DNA of 36,838 bases, from assembly GCA_046484535.1 (NCBI GenBank), contig JAWOIT010000139.1, positions 1 to 36,838 on the forward strand, given 5' to 3'. This stretch comes from JAPHTQ01 sp046484535. Its GTDB lineage: Bacteria > Pseudomonadota > Gammaproteobacteria > Thiohalomonadales > Thiohalomonadaceae. The notes under the pieces were generated by a model. That model was given only the letters and a program-made list of their open reading frames with translations. It was not told where the DNA came from and did not search any database. Positions 16,737 through 24,742 of this stretch are shown one piece after another. The position numbers and the translations under genes were made by a program. Position 1 is the stretch's first letter, and every line of letters starts with the position of its first letter.

Positions 16737-17567
16737 ATGCCCCACACTGATTCATCCCCTTTGGTGGAGATCCGAGACCTGCGCTTCGCGCGCGGCTCGC
16801 GCATGATTTTTGACGGTGTCGACCTGGATATCCCACGCGGCAAGGTGACCGCCATCATGGGTCCCAGCGGCACCGGCAAGACCACCCTGTTAAAGCTGAT
16901 CGGCGGCCAGTTACGCCCCCTCTCCGGTAGCATTAAAGTGGACGGTTTGGATGTGCACCGGCTCTCCCGTGACCGGCTCTATGAGCTGCGCAAGCGAATG
17001 GGGTTGCTGTTTCAAAGCGGGGCGCTGCTGACGGATCTGGATGTCTACGAAAATGTCGCCTTTCCGCTGCGTGAACATACCGACTTGCCCGAGTCTATGC
17101 TCCGGGACTTGGTGTTGATGAAGCTGCAGGCGGTGGGACTGCGCGGCGCGCGGCGTTTGGCACCGAGTGAGCTGTCCGGGGGGATGGCCCGGCGTGTTGC
17201 GCTGGCCCGCGCGATCGCGCTGGATCCGATGATGATTATGTACGATGAGCCGTTCACCGGACAGGACCCGATCTCCATGGGGGTCCTGGTCAAATTGATT
17301 CGCCAGCTCAATGATGCGTTGGGGCTGACCAGTATCGTGGTCTCCCATGATGTGGCGGAGACCGTCGGTATCTCCGACTACGCTTATCTGCTCTCCGGCG
17401 GCAAGGTGGTGGCCCATGGTACTCCGGAGGAACTGGGCGGAGCGGATCAGTCCGAGTGGTCGAGACAGTTCCTGGAGGGACTGCCCGACGGGCCGGTGCC
17501 GTTCCACTACCCGGCAGAGGATTTTACAGAAGACCTGATGGCCGGCAATGAAGGGGGGCTGGGCTGA
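16737..17567 (+). CDS. mlaF: Phospholipid ABC transporter ATP-binding protein MlaF
   Basis: This 276-residue ATPase drives the MlaFEDB inner-membrane complex that moves phospholipids between the membranes. Walker A is GPSGTGKTT near residue 43, the ABC signature is ELSGGMARRVALARA, Walker B is MIMYDEPFTGQDP, and the H-loop is VVSHDVAE. I chose the ATG at 16737 over the TTG 3 bases upstream because TAAGGA is well spaced. Its stop overlaps the mlaE ATG by one base (TGATG), so the two are translationally coupled. Confidence 0.96.
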   Translation: MPHTDSSPLVEIRDLRFARGSRMIFDGVDLDIPRGKVTAIMGPSGTGKTTLLKLIGGQLRPLSGSIKVDGLDVHRLSRDRLYELRKRMGLLFQSGALLTDLDVYENVAFPLREHTDLPESMLRDLVLMKLQAVGLRGARRLAPSELSGGMARRVALARAIALDPMMIMYDEPFTGQDPISMGVLVKLIRQLNDALGLTSIVVSHDVAETVGISDYAYLLSGGKVVAHGTPEELGGADQSEWSRQFLEGLPDGPVPFHYPAEDFTEDLMAGNEGGLG

Positions 17568-18349
17568 TGCTCAATTGGTTGCAACAACTCGGCCACAGCG
17601 GCCTGGGCTTTTTTGAACGTCTGGGGCGGGGTCACATCCTCCTTTATTATATGCTTGTTGGGATCCCCAGCGTGCTGGTGCGGCTGCGCCTGCTGATCCA
17701 GCAGCTCTATTCGGTCGGGGTGCTGTCGCTGCTTATTATTGTGGTGTCCGGACTGTTCGTCGGCATGGTGCTAGGGCTGCAGGGCTATAATACCCTGGTC
17801 GATTTCGGCGCCGAGGAGTCGCTGGGGACGGTGGTGGCGATGAGCCTGGTCCGGGAGTTGGGACCGGTGGTGACGGCGCTGCTGTTTGCCGGACGTGCCG
17901 GTTCGGCGCTGACGGCGGAGATTGGCCTGATGAAGGCCACCGAACAGCTCTCCGGGATGGAGATGATGGCGGTCGACCCGATCAAGCGGGTGTTGACCCC
18001 CCGTTTTCTCGCCAGTTTCATTTCCATGCCGTTGCTGGCGGCGATCTTCAGCGCCGTGGGCGTGATGGGCGGCTATTTCGTCGGTGTGGGGCTGCTCGGT
18101 GTGGACGAAGGGGCCTACTGGTCCCAGATCCAGTCGAGCGTCGATTTTCATGACGATGTGATTAACGGTGTGATTAAAACAGTGGTCTTCGGTGTGGTGG
18201 CCGGCTGGATAGCCATTTTTGAAGGGTATGATGCGACCCCCACGTCCGAGGGAGTCAGCCGGGCCACCACCCGCACTGTGGTACACACCTCCCTGGCCGT
18301 GCTGGGGCTGGACTTTATCCTCACCGCTTTGATGTTTGGAGAAAATTAA
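17567..18349 (+). CDS. mlaE: Phospholipid ABC transporter permease MlaE
   Basis: This 260-residue inner-membrane permease of the MlaE/TrnB family has about five hydrophobic helices. The family segments are present: GMVLGLQGYNTLVDFGAEESLG, SLVRELGPVVTALLFAGRAGSALTAEIGLMKATEQ and the EGYDATPTSEGVSRATTRTVV region before the last helix. It forms the lipid path of the complex with MlaF, MlaD and MlaB. It begins on the overlap with the mlaF stop and ends one base before the mlaD ATG. Confidence 0.96.
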   Translation: MLNWLQQLGHSGLGFFERLGRGHILLYYMLVGIPSVLVRLRLLIQQLYSVGVLSLLIIVVSGLFVGMVLGLQGYNTLVDFGAEESLGTVVAMSLVRELGPVVTALLFAGRAGSALTAEIGLMKATEQLSGMEMMAVDPIKRVLTPRFLASFISMPLLAAIFSAVGVMGGYFVGVGLLGVDEGAYWSQIQSSVDFHDDVINGVIKTVVFGVVAGWIAIFEGYDATPTSEGVSRATTRTVVHTSLAVLGLDFILTALMFGEN

Positions 18350-18350
18350 T

Positions 18351-18824
18351 ATGATGCAATCAAGGACTGTTGAGATCTGGGTCGGCCTGTTTATCGCCGC
18401 GGGAATGGCGGCGTTGTTCATGCTGGCGATGCAGGTTAGTAACCTCACAGTGATCAATGACGATGAGGGGTACGGCATTACCGCCCGCTTCGAGAATATC
18501 AGTGGTCTGAAGGTGAGATCTCCTGTTACCGTGGCGGGGGTGCGTGTGGGGCGCGTCACCGATATCGGCTTCGACCCGAAGACCTTCCAGGCTGTAGTGA
18601 CCATGAACATCAGCAGTCAGTATGATGAGTTGCCGATGGATACCAGCGCAGCCATCTATACTTCCGGATTACTGGGTGAACAGTACATCGGGCTTGAGCC
18701 GGGGGGCGATTTTGAGATGTTGGCGGATGGCGATGAGATCATGCTGACCCAGTCGGCGATCATCCTCGAGCAGATGATCGGCCAGCTCCTCTTCAGCCAG
18801 GGCTCGAAAGGGGACAGCGAGTAG
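18351..18824 (+). CDS. mlaD: Phospholipid-binding MCE-domain protein MlaD
   Basis: This 157-residue protein has one N-terminal membrane helix (VGLFIAAGMAALFMLAMQV) followed by an MCE domain: YGITARFENISGLKVRSPVTVAGVRVGRV, then IYTSGLLGEQYIGLEPGG. MlaD forms a hexameric ring in the periplasm and is the docking site for MlaC. The C-terminal helix, SAIILEQMIGQLLFSQG, is kept. The ATG at 18351 follows GGAGAAAA. The stop overlaps the GTG of the mlaC remnant by one base. Confidence 0.95.
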   Translation: MMQSRTVEIWVGLFIAAGMAALFMLAMQVSNLTVINDDEGYGITARFENISGLKVRSPVTVAGVRVGRVTDIGFDPKTFQAVVTMNISSQYDELPMDTSAAIYTSGLLGEQYIGLEPGGDFEMLADGDEIMLTQSAIILEQMIGQLLFSQGSKGDSE

Positions 18825-19284
18825 TGTCGTTCCGGTTAGGCCGGTGCCTTTTATTGCCGGCACGGATGCTCTTCAGTCAATTACAGGCTGCGGAGGAACA
18901 CCCGGCCCGCCGGCTGGTGATGGAGACCACAGGGCAGGTCCTGGAACGTCTGCGCAGCGAGCAGGATGTACTGCAGACCGATAATGCTCGGATCAACCCG
19001 CCGGTGGAGGAATTAACCCTGCCGTACTTCGATTTTAGGCGCATGTCCGCCAGGGGGCCGGTCAAGCACTGGCGTAGCGCCACACCCTGGCAGCGTGAAC
19101 ATCCCCTTGTATTACAATGATAAGGGGAGAGTGGATGGTGTATGACATCATAGACGGGAACAGTCTGGTGACCAACTATCGTAGCTCCTTTGCCAGTCAG
19201 ATCAGAAGAGGGGGGATCGAGAGTTTGCTCAATGATCTTGTCGAGAAGAACCATCAAAAGGAGGAGCCCCGTGAAGAGTCCTGA
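18824..19284 (+). pseudogene. mlaC: Disrupted periplasmic phospholipid carrier gene mlaC
   Basis: MlaC normally has about 200-215 residues and shuttles phospholipids between MlaA and MlaD. Here the 5' part (18824-19120) encodes only 98 residues. It carries recognisable MlaC sequence (LVMETTGQVLERL, DFRRMSARGPVKHWRSATPWQRE) and then runs into a stop at 19118-19120. The expected C-terminal part appears in another frame: GEWMVYDIIDGNSLVTNYR and QIRRGGIESLLNDLVEKN at 19126-19284. A short piece, VNIPLYYNDK, is in the third frame at 19095-19124. About 50 central residues of the family are missing. At least two frame changes and an internal loss are needed to explain this. The N-terminal signal peptide also looks weak, with an arginine inside its core. 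Confidence 0.85.
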
Positions 19285-19594
19285 GCCATTACCCGCTTCA
19301 ATAACCAGTGGCGAGTCCGGCGTGCTGCAGGTCAGTGGCGACCTGACATTCGCCACCGTGAGCGCGATATTGAAGCACAGCCGCCCCTTGTTGGCCTCCG
19401 TCAACGACAGGGTGGTGATGGAACTGGCGGATGTGGGTCGGGTGGACAGCGCCGGCTTGGCGCTGTTGGTTCAGTGGATGCGCATGGCCAGGGAGCAGAA
19501 AGTGAAAATATGCTTTCGTCACGTTCCCGAACAGCTGCTTGCGATTGCTCACGCCAGTGATCTGGATCACATTATTCCACTGGAACAGGGGTGA
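19271..19594 (+). CDS. mlaB: STAS-domain protein MlaB
   Basis: This 107-residue single STAS domain binds MlaF and is needed for a stable, active MlaFEDB complex. The STAS pattern is visible: LQVSGDLTFATVSAIL, VVMELADVGRVDSAGLALLVQWM, then KICFRHVPEQLLAIAHASDL. The conserved serine of the DSAGLALL loop is kept. I chose the GTG at 19271, since AAAGGAGGAG lies about 7 bases upstream; this start lies inside the 3' end of the mlaC remnant (14-base overlap with its stop). Loss of mlaC therefore need not stop mlaB translation. Confidence 0.92.
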   Translation: MKSPEPLPASITSGESGVLQVSGDLTFATVSAILKHSRPLLASVNDRVVMELADVGRVDSAGLALLVQWMRMAREQKVKICFRHVPEQLLAIAHASDLDHIIPLEQG

Positions 19595-19706
19595 AAACCG
19601 GCGGAAAAGCCCCATTAACCCGCCGAATACGCTATCAAGGGTTACATAATCCCGCCCTAAACGGTATGATTTCCGATTGATTTTTAACCCTCCGGATAAC
19701 GAGCTT

Positions 19707-19961
19707 ATGCAACCTGAAGACGTTAAAGCGATGATTGAGGCGGGGATGCCCGGTGCCGAGGTTGCGGTCTCCGGCGATGGAAGCCACTTTGATGTGACCG
19801 TGGTCAGCCCTGAATTTGAGGGCAAAACCATGGTCAGGAAACAGCAGATGGTCAACACTATCCTGTATGAGAAAATCACCTCCGGCGAAATTCACGCCAT
19901 AAATATCAAGGCCTACACGCCCGATGAGTGGAAAACCGCCGACAAGCTGCGGATTTCCTGA
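19707..19961 (+). CDS. ibaG: BolA-family protein IbaG
   Basis: This 84-residue protein of the BolA family is likely involved in iron-sulfur traffic with a monothiol glutaredoxin. It begins MQPEDVKAMIEAGMPGAEVAVSGDG and contains the class-II BolA strand HFDVTVVSPEFEGKTMVRKQQMVN, ending IHAINIKAYTPDEW. The conserved histidine of HFDV is kept. I used the ATG at 19707, which gives exactly the E. coli IbaG length; a TTG start at 19677 would add 10 residues. It lies between mlaB and murA as in E. coli. Confidence 0.94.
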   Translation: MQPEDVKAMIEAGMPGAEVAVSGDGSHFDVTVVSPEFEGKTMVRKQQMVNTILYEKITSGEIHAINIKAYTPDEWKTADKLRIS

Positions 19962-20018
19962 GAAAGTGGCTGTTGCGCCCGGATAGAGTGCGGCGCCGAT
20001 ACCTTTACAGCGAGACAC

Positions 20019-21323
20019 ATGGATAAACTAATTATTACCGGCGGGAATATCCTCAATGGGGAGATCCGCATATCCGGCGCCAAGAACTCGGCGCTGCCTA
20101 TTTTGGCAGCGACACTGCTGGCCGAAGAGCCGGTGACCATCTGCAACGTTCCACATTTGCACGACATCACCACCACCATGGAGCTACTGGGTAATATGGG
20201 GGTGGAGTTGGTAATTGATGAAAAACTGAATATTGAAGTGCATGCCTCGACCATTCGCGATCTCTACGCTCCCTACGATTTGGTGCGCACCATGCGTGCC
20301 TCCATTCTCGTGTTGGGGCCGTTGCTGGCACGCCACGGCAATGCAGAGGTTTCCCTGCCCGGCGGCTGTGCCATCGGTTCGCGTCCGGTGAATATTCACA
20401 TCGATGGTTTGCGCGCCATGGGTGCGGATATCAGGGTGGAAAATGGTTATATCAAAGCGGAGACGCCCGGGGGCCGGCTCAAAGGCGCGGAGCTGGATCT
20501 GGAAATGGTTACCGTTACCGGCACCGAGAACCTGATGATCGCCGCCACCCTCGCCGATGGTGTTACGGTGATTAAGAATGCGGCACGCGAGCCCGAGGTG
20601 GTGGACCTGGCCAACTTCTTGAACAGCATCGGCGCCAAGGTTAGCGGAGCGGGGACCGATACCCTGACCATCGAGGGGGTCGAGCGGTTGGGGGGCGGAA
20701 CCTATTGTGTCTTGCCTGACCGCATTGAGACCGGGACCTACTTGATTGCAGCGGCCATCACCGGCGGCAAGGTCAAGCTTAAGGATACCCGCCCTGAACT
20801 GTTGGACTCGGTGCTGGAGAAGCTACGCGAGGCGGGTGCCGATATCAAGTGCGGCGAAGACTGGATAAGCCTGGATATGCATGGCAAGCGGCCCAAGGCG
20901 GTCGACCTGGAGACGGCGCCCTATCCGGATTTTCCCACCGATATGCAGGCGCAGTTTACCGCCTTGAACTGCATCGCCGAGGGCACCGGAAGAATTATCG
21001 AAACCGTGTTCGAGAACCGCTTTATGCATGTGCAGGAGCTGCAGCGCATGGGGGCGGATATCCAGCTCGAAGGCAATACCGCCATTACCACCGGTGTCGA
21101 GCGCCTTACCGGCGCCCCGGTGATGGCCACCGACCTGCGCGCCTCGGCCAGCTTGGTTCTGGCGGGGCTGGTCGCGGACGGTGAGACGGTGGTAGATCGT
21201 ATCTACCATATCGACCGCGGTTATGAGTGTATCGAAGAGAAGCTTGCCCAGCTGGGAGCGCGTATCCGCCGTGTGCCTGAAACTCATTTCGAAGGCCCGA
21301 CGATGATGGATGTCATGCCATGA
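20019..21323 (+). CDS. murA: UDP-N-acetylglucosamine 1-carboxyvinyltransferase MurA
   Basis: This 434-residue cytoplasmic enzyme makes the first committed step of peptidoglycan synthesis, transferring enolpyruvate from PEP to UDP-GlcNAc. The catalytic cysteine is C117 in LPGGCAIGSRPV, the target of fosfomycin in sensitive MurA. The N-terminus, ITGGNILNGEIRISGAKNSALPI, holds the Lys22/Asn23 pair. It is about 15 residues longer than E. coli MurA owing to a C-terminal tail (ETHFEGPTMMDVMP). Its TGA overlaps the hisG ATG by 4 bases (ATGA), so murA and hisG are coupled. Confidence 0.97.
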   Translation: MDKLIITGGNILNGEIRISGAKNSALPILAATLLAEEPVTICNVPHLHDITTTMELLGNMGVELVIDEKLNIEVHASTIRDLYAPYDLVRTMRASILVLGPLLARHGNAEVSLPGGCAIGSRPVNIHIDGLRAMGADIRVENGYIKAETPGGRLKGAELDLEMVTVTGTENLMIAATLADGVTVIKNAAREPEVVDLANFLNSIGAKVSGAGTDTLTIEGVERLGGGTYCVLPDRIETGTYLIAAAITGGKVKLKDTRPELLDSVLEKLREAGADIKCGEDWISLDMHGKRPKAVDLETAPYPDFPTDMQAQFTALNCIAEGTGRIIETVFENRFMHVQELQRMGADIQLEGNTAITTGVERLTGAPVMATDLRASASLVLAGLVADGETVVDRIYHIDRGYECIEEKLAQLGARIRRVPETHFEGPTMMDVMP

Positions 21324-21955
21324 GCAATACCCTGACCATCGCCCTTTCAAAGGGACGTATCTTCAAGGAGACCCTGCCGCTGCTGGCCCACGCCGGCATT
21401 GTACCCAAGGATGACCCGGAGAAGAGCCGCAAGTTGATCCTGGATACTAATCATGAGGATGTGAAGCTGGTAATCATCCGCGCCTCCGATGTGCCCACTT
21501 ATGTGGAGTACGGGGCAGCCGACATCGGTGTGGCCGGAAAGGATGTGCTGATGGAGCACGGTGGTGAAGGTCTGTACGAGCCGCTGGACCTGAAGATCGC
21601 CCGATGCAGACTGATGGTGGCCGGACCGGAAGAGGGCGGCGAGCCTGCCGGGCGGATGAAGATCGCCACCAAGTTCGTCAACTCCACCCGCCGCTACTAT
21701 GCCGACCTCGGCAAACAGGTAGAGATCATAAAGCTCTACGGTTCGATGGAGCTGGCGCCGCTGGTGGGGCTGGCCGATCGCATCGTCGATCTGGTCGATA
21801 CCGGCAACACACTCAAGGCCAACGGCCTGGAGCCGTTGGAGCATATCGCCGACATCAGCTCGCGCCTGGTGGTGAACAAGGCCTCGATGAAGATGAAGCA
21901 CGATACCGTGCAGGGCTTTATCGACCGCATCGCCGAGGCGGTGCAAAAGCGTTAA
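21320..21955 (+). CDS. hisG: ATP phosphoribosyltransferase, short form (HisG-S)
   Basis: This 211-residue enzyme catalyses the first step of histidine synthesis. It begins MSNTLTIALSKGRIFKETLPLL and holds the PRPP-loop segment DRIVDLVDTGNTLKANGLEP. The ~80-residue regulatory domain of long HisG (about 300 residues) is absent. Short forms work as a hetero-octamer with HisZ, an aminoacyl-tRNA synthetase-like subunit; hisZ is not in this window. It overlaps murA by 4 bases and is followed by a repeat element before hisD. Confidence 0.96.
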   Translation: MSNTLTIALSKGRIFKETLPLLAHAGIVPKDDPEKSRKLILDTNHEDVKLVIIRASDVPTYVEYGAADIGVAGKDVLMEHGGEGLYEPLDLKIARCRLMVAGPEEGGEPAGRMKIATKFVNSTRRYYADLGKQVEIIKLYGSMELAPLVGLADRIVDLVDTGNTLKANGLEPLEHIADISSRLVVNKASMKMKHDTVQGFIDRIAEAVQKR

Positions 21956-21965
21956 GTATTTGAAC

Positions 21966-22158
21966 TCACCGCAAAGGTACAACTTCCATTTTCTGCCACA
22001 GAGAACACAGAGGGCACTGAGGACGGAAAAGGGCTGCCGGAGCTGTTATGTGACCCCCCGGCTGTCACCGTTCCAAACATTTTGCTGCAGTAATCCGCTC
22101 TTCTGTGATCTCTGTGCCCTCTGTGGCAAATGAGTTTTACTCTGCGCCTTTGCGGTGA
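21966..22158. repeat. Inverted-repeat element between hisG and hisD (element 2)
   Basis: The outer arms TCACCGCAAAGG (21966-21977) and CCTTTGCGGTGA (22147-22158) are perfect 12-base inverted copies. An inner pair, TGCCACAGAG (21994-22003) and CTCTGTGGCA (22119-22128), is also a perfect 10-base pair, extended by further CACAGAG-like words on the left and CTCTGTG-like words on the right. The centre has no reading frame of note. It fills most of the 236-base gap. The outer arm word is shared with 1246-1586 and 23507-23640. Confidence 0.85.
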
Positions 22159-22191
22159 AAGTGTTTTCCGATTGAATTCTGACGGGATTAG

Positions 22192-23499
22192 ATGACCATG
22201 GTTGATATCACCCGACTCGACAGCACTGGCAGCGAATTCTGGCCCGCGCTGGAAAAGCTGCTGGCCTGGGAAGGCGTCTCCGACGACAAGGTCAACACCA
22301 TCGTACGTGAAATCCTGGCTGCCGTGCGGCAGCGTGGCGACGAGGCGGTGCTTGAGTACACAAACCGCCTCGATCGGATGAACGTCAATAGTATGGCCGA
22401 ACTGGAGATCTCCCGCGAGCGCCTGCAACAGGCGCTCGATACGATCCCCGCCGAACAGCGCGAGGCACTGGAAAAATCCGCCGAGCGGGTGCGTGCCTAC
22501 CACGAGAAGCAGAAGCAGGAGTCATGGTCCTATACCGAGGCGGACGGAACCCTGCTGGGACAGCAGGTAAGCCCGCTGGACCGTGCCGGGCTATATGTGC
22601 CGGGCGGCAAGGCGGCGTATCCCTCTTCGGTGTTGATGAATGCGCTGCCAGCCAAGGTGGCCGGTGTTGGCGAACTGATCATGGTGGTGCCCACCCCCGA
22701 TGGGGAGGTCAATGAGCTGGTGCTGGCCGCGGCGGCGGTGTGCGGTGTGGATCGGGTCTTTGCCCTTGGCGGCGCGCAGGCGGTCGCGGCGCTCGCCTAC
22801 GGTACCGAGACGGTGCCGCCGGTGGACAAGATCGTCGGCCCCGGCAATATCTTCGTCGCCACCGCCAAGGGGATGGTTTTCGGTACCGTGGGCATCGACA
22901 TGATCGCCGGTCCCTCGGAGATCCTGGTGGTTTGCGACGGCAAAACCGATCCGGACTGGATCGCCATGGACCTGTTCTCCCAGGCCGAGCACGATGAGGA
23001 TGCCCAATCGATCCTGGTCAGTCCGGATGCTGCCTTCCTCGACAAGGTGGCCGCGAGTATCGATAAACTGCTGCCCACGATGGAGCGCAGCGAGATCATC
23101 ACCACCTCCCTCAGGGATCGCGGTGCCCTGGTCAAGGTGAAGGATATGGACGAGGCGGTCGAGGTGGCCAATTTCATCGCCCCCGAGCACCTGGAACTTT
23201 CCGTTGAAGACCCCCTGGCGATGGCGCCGAAGATCCGCCACGCCGGCGCCATCTTCATGGGTCGCTATACCGCCGAGGCGCTGGGCGACTACTGCGCCGG
23301 TCCCAACCACGTGTTGCCCACCTCGCGCACCGCCCGCTTCAGCTCGCCGCTGGGGGTCTACGATTTCCAGAAGCGCTCCAGCCTGATCATGTGTTCGGCA
23401 GACGGCGCCTCCGAACTGGGTAAAACCGCCTCGAAGATGGCCCGAGGCGAAGGGCTCACCGCCCACGCCCGCTCCGCCGAGTACCGTATTAAAGATTAG
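22192..23499 (+). CDS. hisD: Histidinol dehydrogenase
   Basis: This 435-residue zinc enzyme oxidises L-histidinol to L-histidine in two NAD-linked steps. Family segments are RAGLYVPGGKAAYPSSVLMNALPAKVAGV (near 135), DKIVGPGNIFVATAKGMVFG, DMIAGPSEILVV, and the catalytic/zinc region SQAEHDEDAQSILVS. The C-terminus is conserved (FMGRYTAEALGDYCAGPNHVLPT). The length is normal. It lies between hisG and hisC with repeat elements on both sides, and both gaps are much larger than the overlaps elsewhere in the cluster. Confidence 0.97.
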   Translation: MTMVDITRLDSTGSEFWPALEKLLAWEGVSDDKVNTIVREILAAVRQRGDEAVLEYTNRLDRMNVNSMAELEISRERLQQALDTIPAEQREALEKSAERVRAYHEKQKQESWSYTEADGTLLGQQVSPLDRAGLYVPGGKAAYPSSVLMNALPAKVAGVGELIMVVPTPDGEVNELVLAAAAVCGVDRVFALGGAQAVAALAYGTETVPPVDKIVGPGNIFVATAKGMVFGTVGIDMIAGPSEILVVCDGKTDPDWIAMDLFSQAEHDEDAQSILVSPDAAFLDKVAASIDKLLPTMERSEIITTSLRDRGALVKVKDMDEAVEVANFIAPEHLELSVEDPLAMAPKIRHAGAIFMGRYTAEALGDYCAGPNHVLPTSRTARFSSPLGVYDFQKRSSLIMCSADGASELGKTASKMARGEGLTAHARSAEYRIKD

Positions 23500-23506
23500 G
23501 ACCGAT

Positions 23507-23640
23507 TCACCGCAAAGGCGCAAAGTGCGCAAAGGTTTTTTAGGGAGCTATTTAAGCAAACAATAGAGGCCGATAGCAGAGGTAATGCGCCTGGAATTCA
23601 GGTTTGTGACCTCTTTGCGACCTTTGCGCCTTTGCGGTGA
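23507..23640. repeat. Compact inverted-repeat element between hisD and hisC (element 3)
   Basis: The left arm 23507-23535 and right arm 23611-23640 are inverted copies matching at 26 of 28 core positions. Each contains TCACCGCAAAGGCGCAAAG and a third CGCAAAG word, so each arm is itself an iteration of CGCAAAG spaced by 1-2 bases. The loop of about 75 bases holds no gene. The right arm ends 11 bases before the hisC ATG, and its last bases (GGTGA, then GAGAG) are the only purine-rich stretch that could act as the hisC ribosome site. Confidence 0.88.
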
Positions 23641-23651
23641 GAGATTTTTTC

Positions 23652-24731
23652 ATGAAGATTGACGACAAAGTATCCAGATGGGTACGGCCTGAAATTCAGG
23701 CGATTAATGCCTATCATGTGCCCAATCCGGGTAACCTCATCAAACTGGACGCGATGGAAAATCCCTATCACTGGCCCGAGGAGATGGTGGAAGAGTGGCT
23801 GACGCTGCTGCGCGAGACTCACGTCAACCGCTACCCCGACCCGGGCGCTGGCAAGCTGAGCGCCGAGCTGCGTCGCACCATGGACATCCCCGAGGGGATG
23901 TCGCTGATGCTGGGTAACGGCTCGGATGAGATCATCCAGATCCTCGCCCTGGCCCTGGGCGGGGAGGGGCGCACGGTTCTGGCCCCGGAGCCCGGTTTTG
24001 TCATGTACCGCATGATCGCCAGCTTCTGCGGCATGGAGTATGTCGGTGTGCCGCTGAAGGAGGATTTCTCCCTCGACCTGCCGGCGATGCTCTCAGCGAT
24101 CGACAAGCATGACCCGGCGGTGATCTACTTGGCCTACCCCAACAACCCCACCGGCAACCTGTTCGACGAGGGGGATATGGAGACGATCATCCGCGCCGCC
24201 AACGGTCTGGTGGTGGTGGACGAGGCCTATCACGCTTTCGCCGGCAAGAGCTTCATGCATCGGCTCGGCGAATTCGACAACCTGCTGGTGATGCGCACCG
24301 TCTCCAAGCTGGGACTTGCCGGCCTGCGACTGGGGCTGCTGGCGGGACCTTCCGCGTGGCTGGAGCAGTTCGATAAGGTGCGCCTGCCCTATAACATCAA
24401 TGTGCTGACCCAGGCCAGCGCCGCCTTCGCCCTCAAGCACATCGAGACCTTCGAGCAGCAGACCACATTTATTCGTGAAGAGCGCGGCAGGTTGTTTGCA
24501 GCGATGGCGCAGCACTCCGCGCTGAAGGTCTACCCCAGTGATGCGAACTTTATCCTCTTCCGCGTTCCCGCCGGTGAGGCGAACCGTATCTTTGAGGCGC
24601 TCAAGGGGGAGGGGGTGTTGATCAAAAACATGAAGGCAGATAGCGGGCCGTTGGCCGACTGCCTGCGCGTGACGGTGGGCACCCCGGAGGAGAATGACGT
24701 CTTCCTGGAGGCGCTGGCTAAGGCACTTTGA
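23652..24731 (+). CDS. hisC: Histidinol-phosphate aminotransferase
   Basis: This 359-residue fold-type I PLP enzyme transaminates imidazole acetol phosphate. Seen are KLDAMENPYHWPEE near the N-terminus, LGNGSDEIIQILALALGG, YPNNPTGNLFD, VVVDEAYHAFAG, and the PLP lysine in MRTVSKLGLAGLRLGLL. The length is normal. I chose the ATG at 23652 (MKIDDKVSRW); a GTG start at 23637 would add 5 residues encoded inside the repeat arm. It is the last his gene in the window. Confidence 0.96.
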   Translation: MKIDDKVSRWVRPEIQAINAYHVPNPGNLIKLDAMENPYHWPEEMVEEWLTLLRETHVNRYPDPGAGKLSAELRRTMDIPEGMSLMLGNGSDEIIQILALALGGEGRTVLAPEPGFVMYRMIASFCGMEYVGVPLKEDFSLDLPAMLSAIDKHDPAVIYLAYPNNPTGNLFDEGDMETIIRAANGLVVVDEAYHAFAGKSFMHRLGEFDNLLVMRTVSKLGLAGLRLGLLAGPSAWLEQFDKVRLPYNINVLTQASAAFALKHIETFEQQTTFIREERGRLFAAMAQHSALKVYPSDANFILFRVPAGEANRIFEALKGEGVLIKNMKADSGPLADCLRVTVGTPEENDVFLEALAKAL

Positions 24732-24742
24732 CGGCAGGACGT

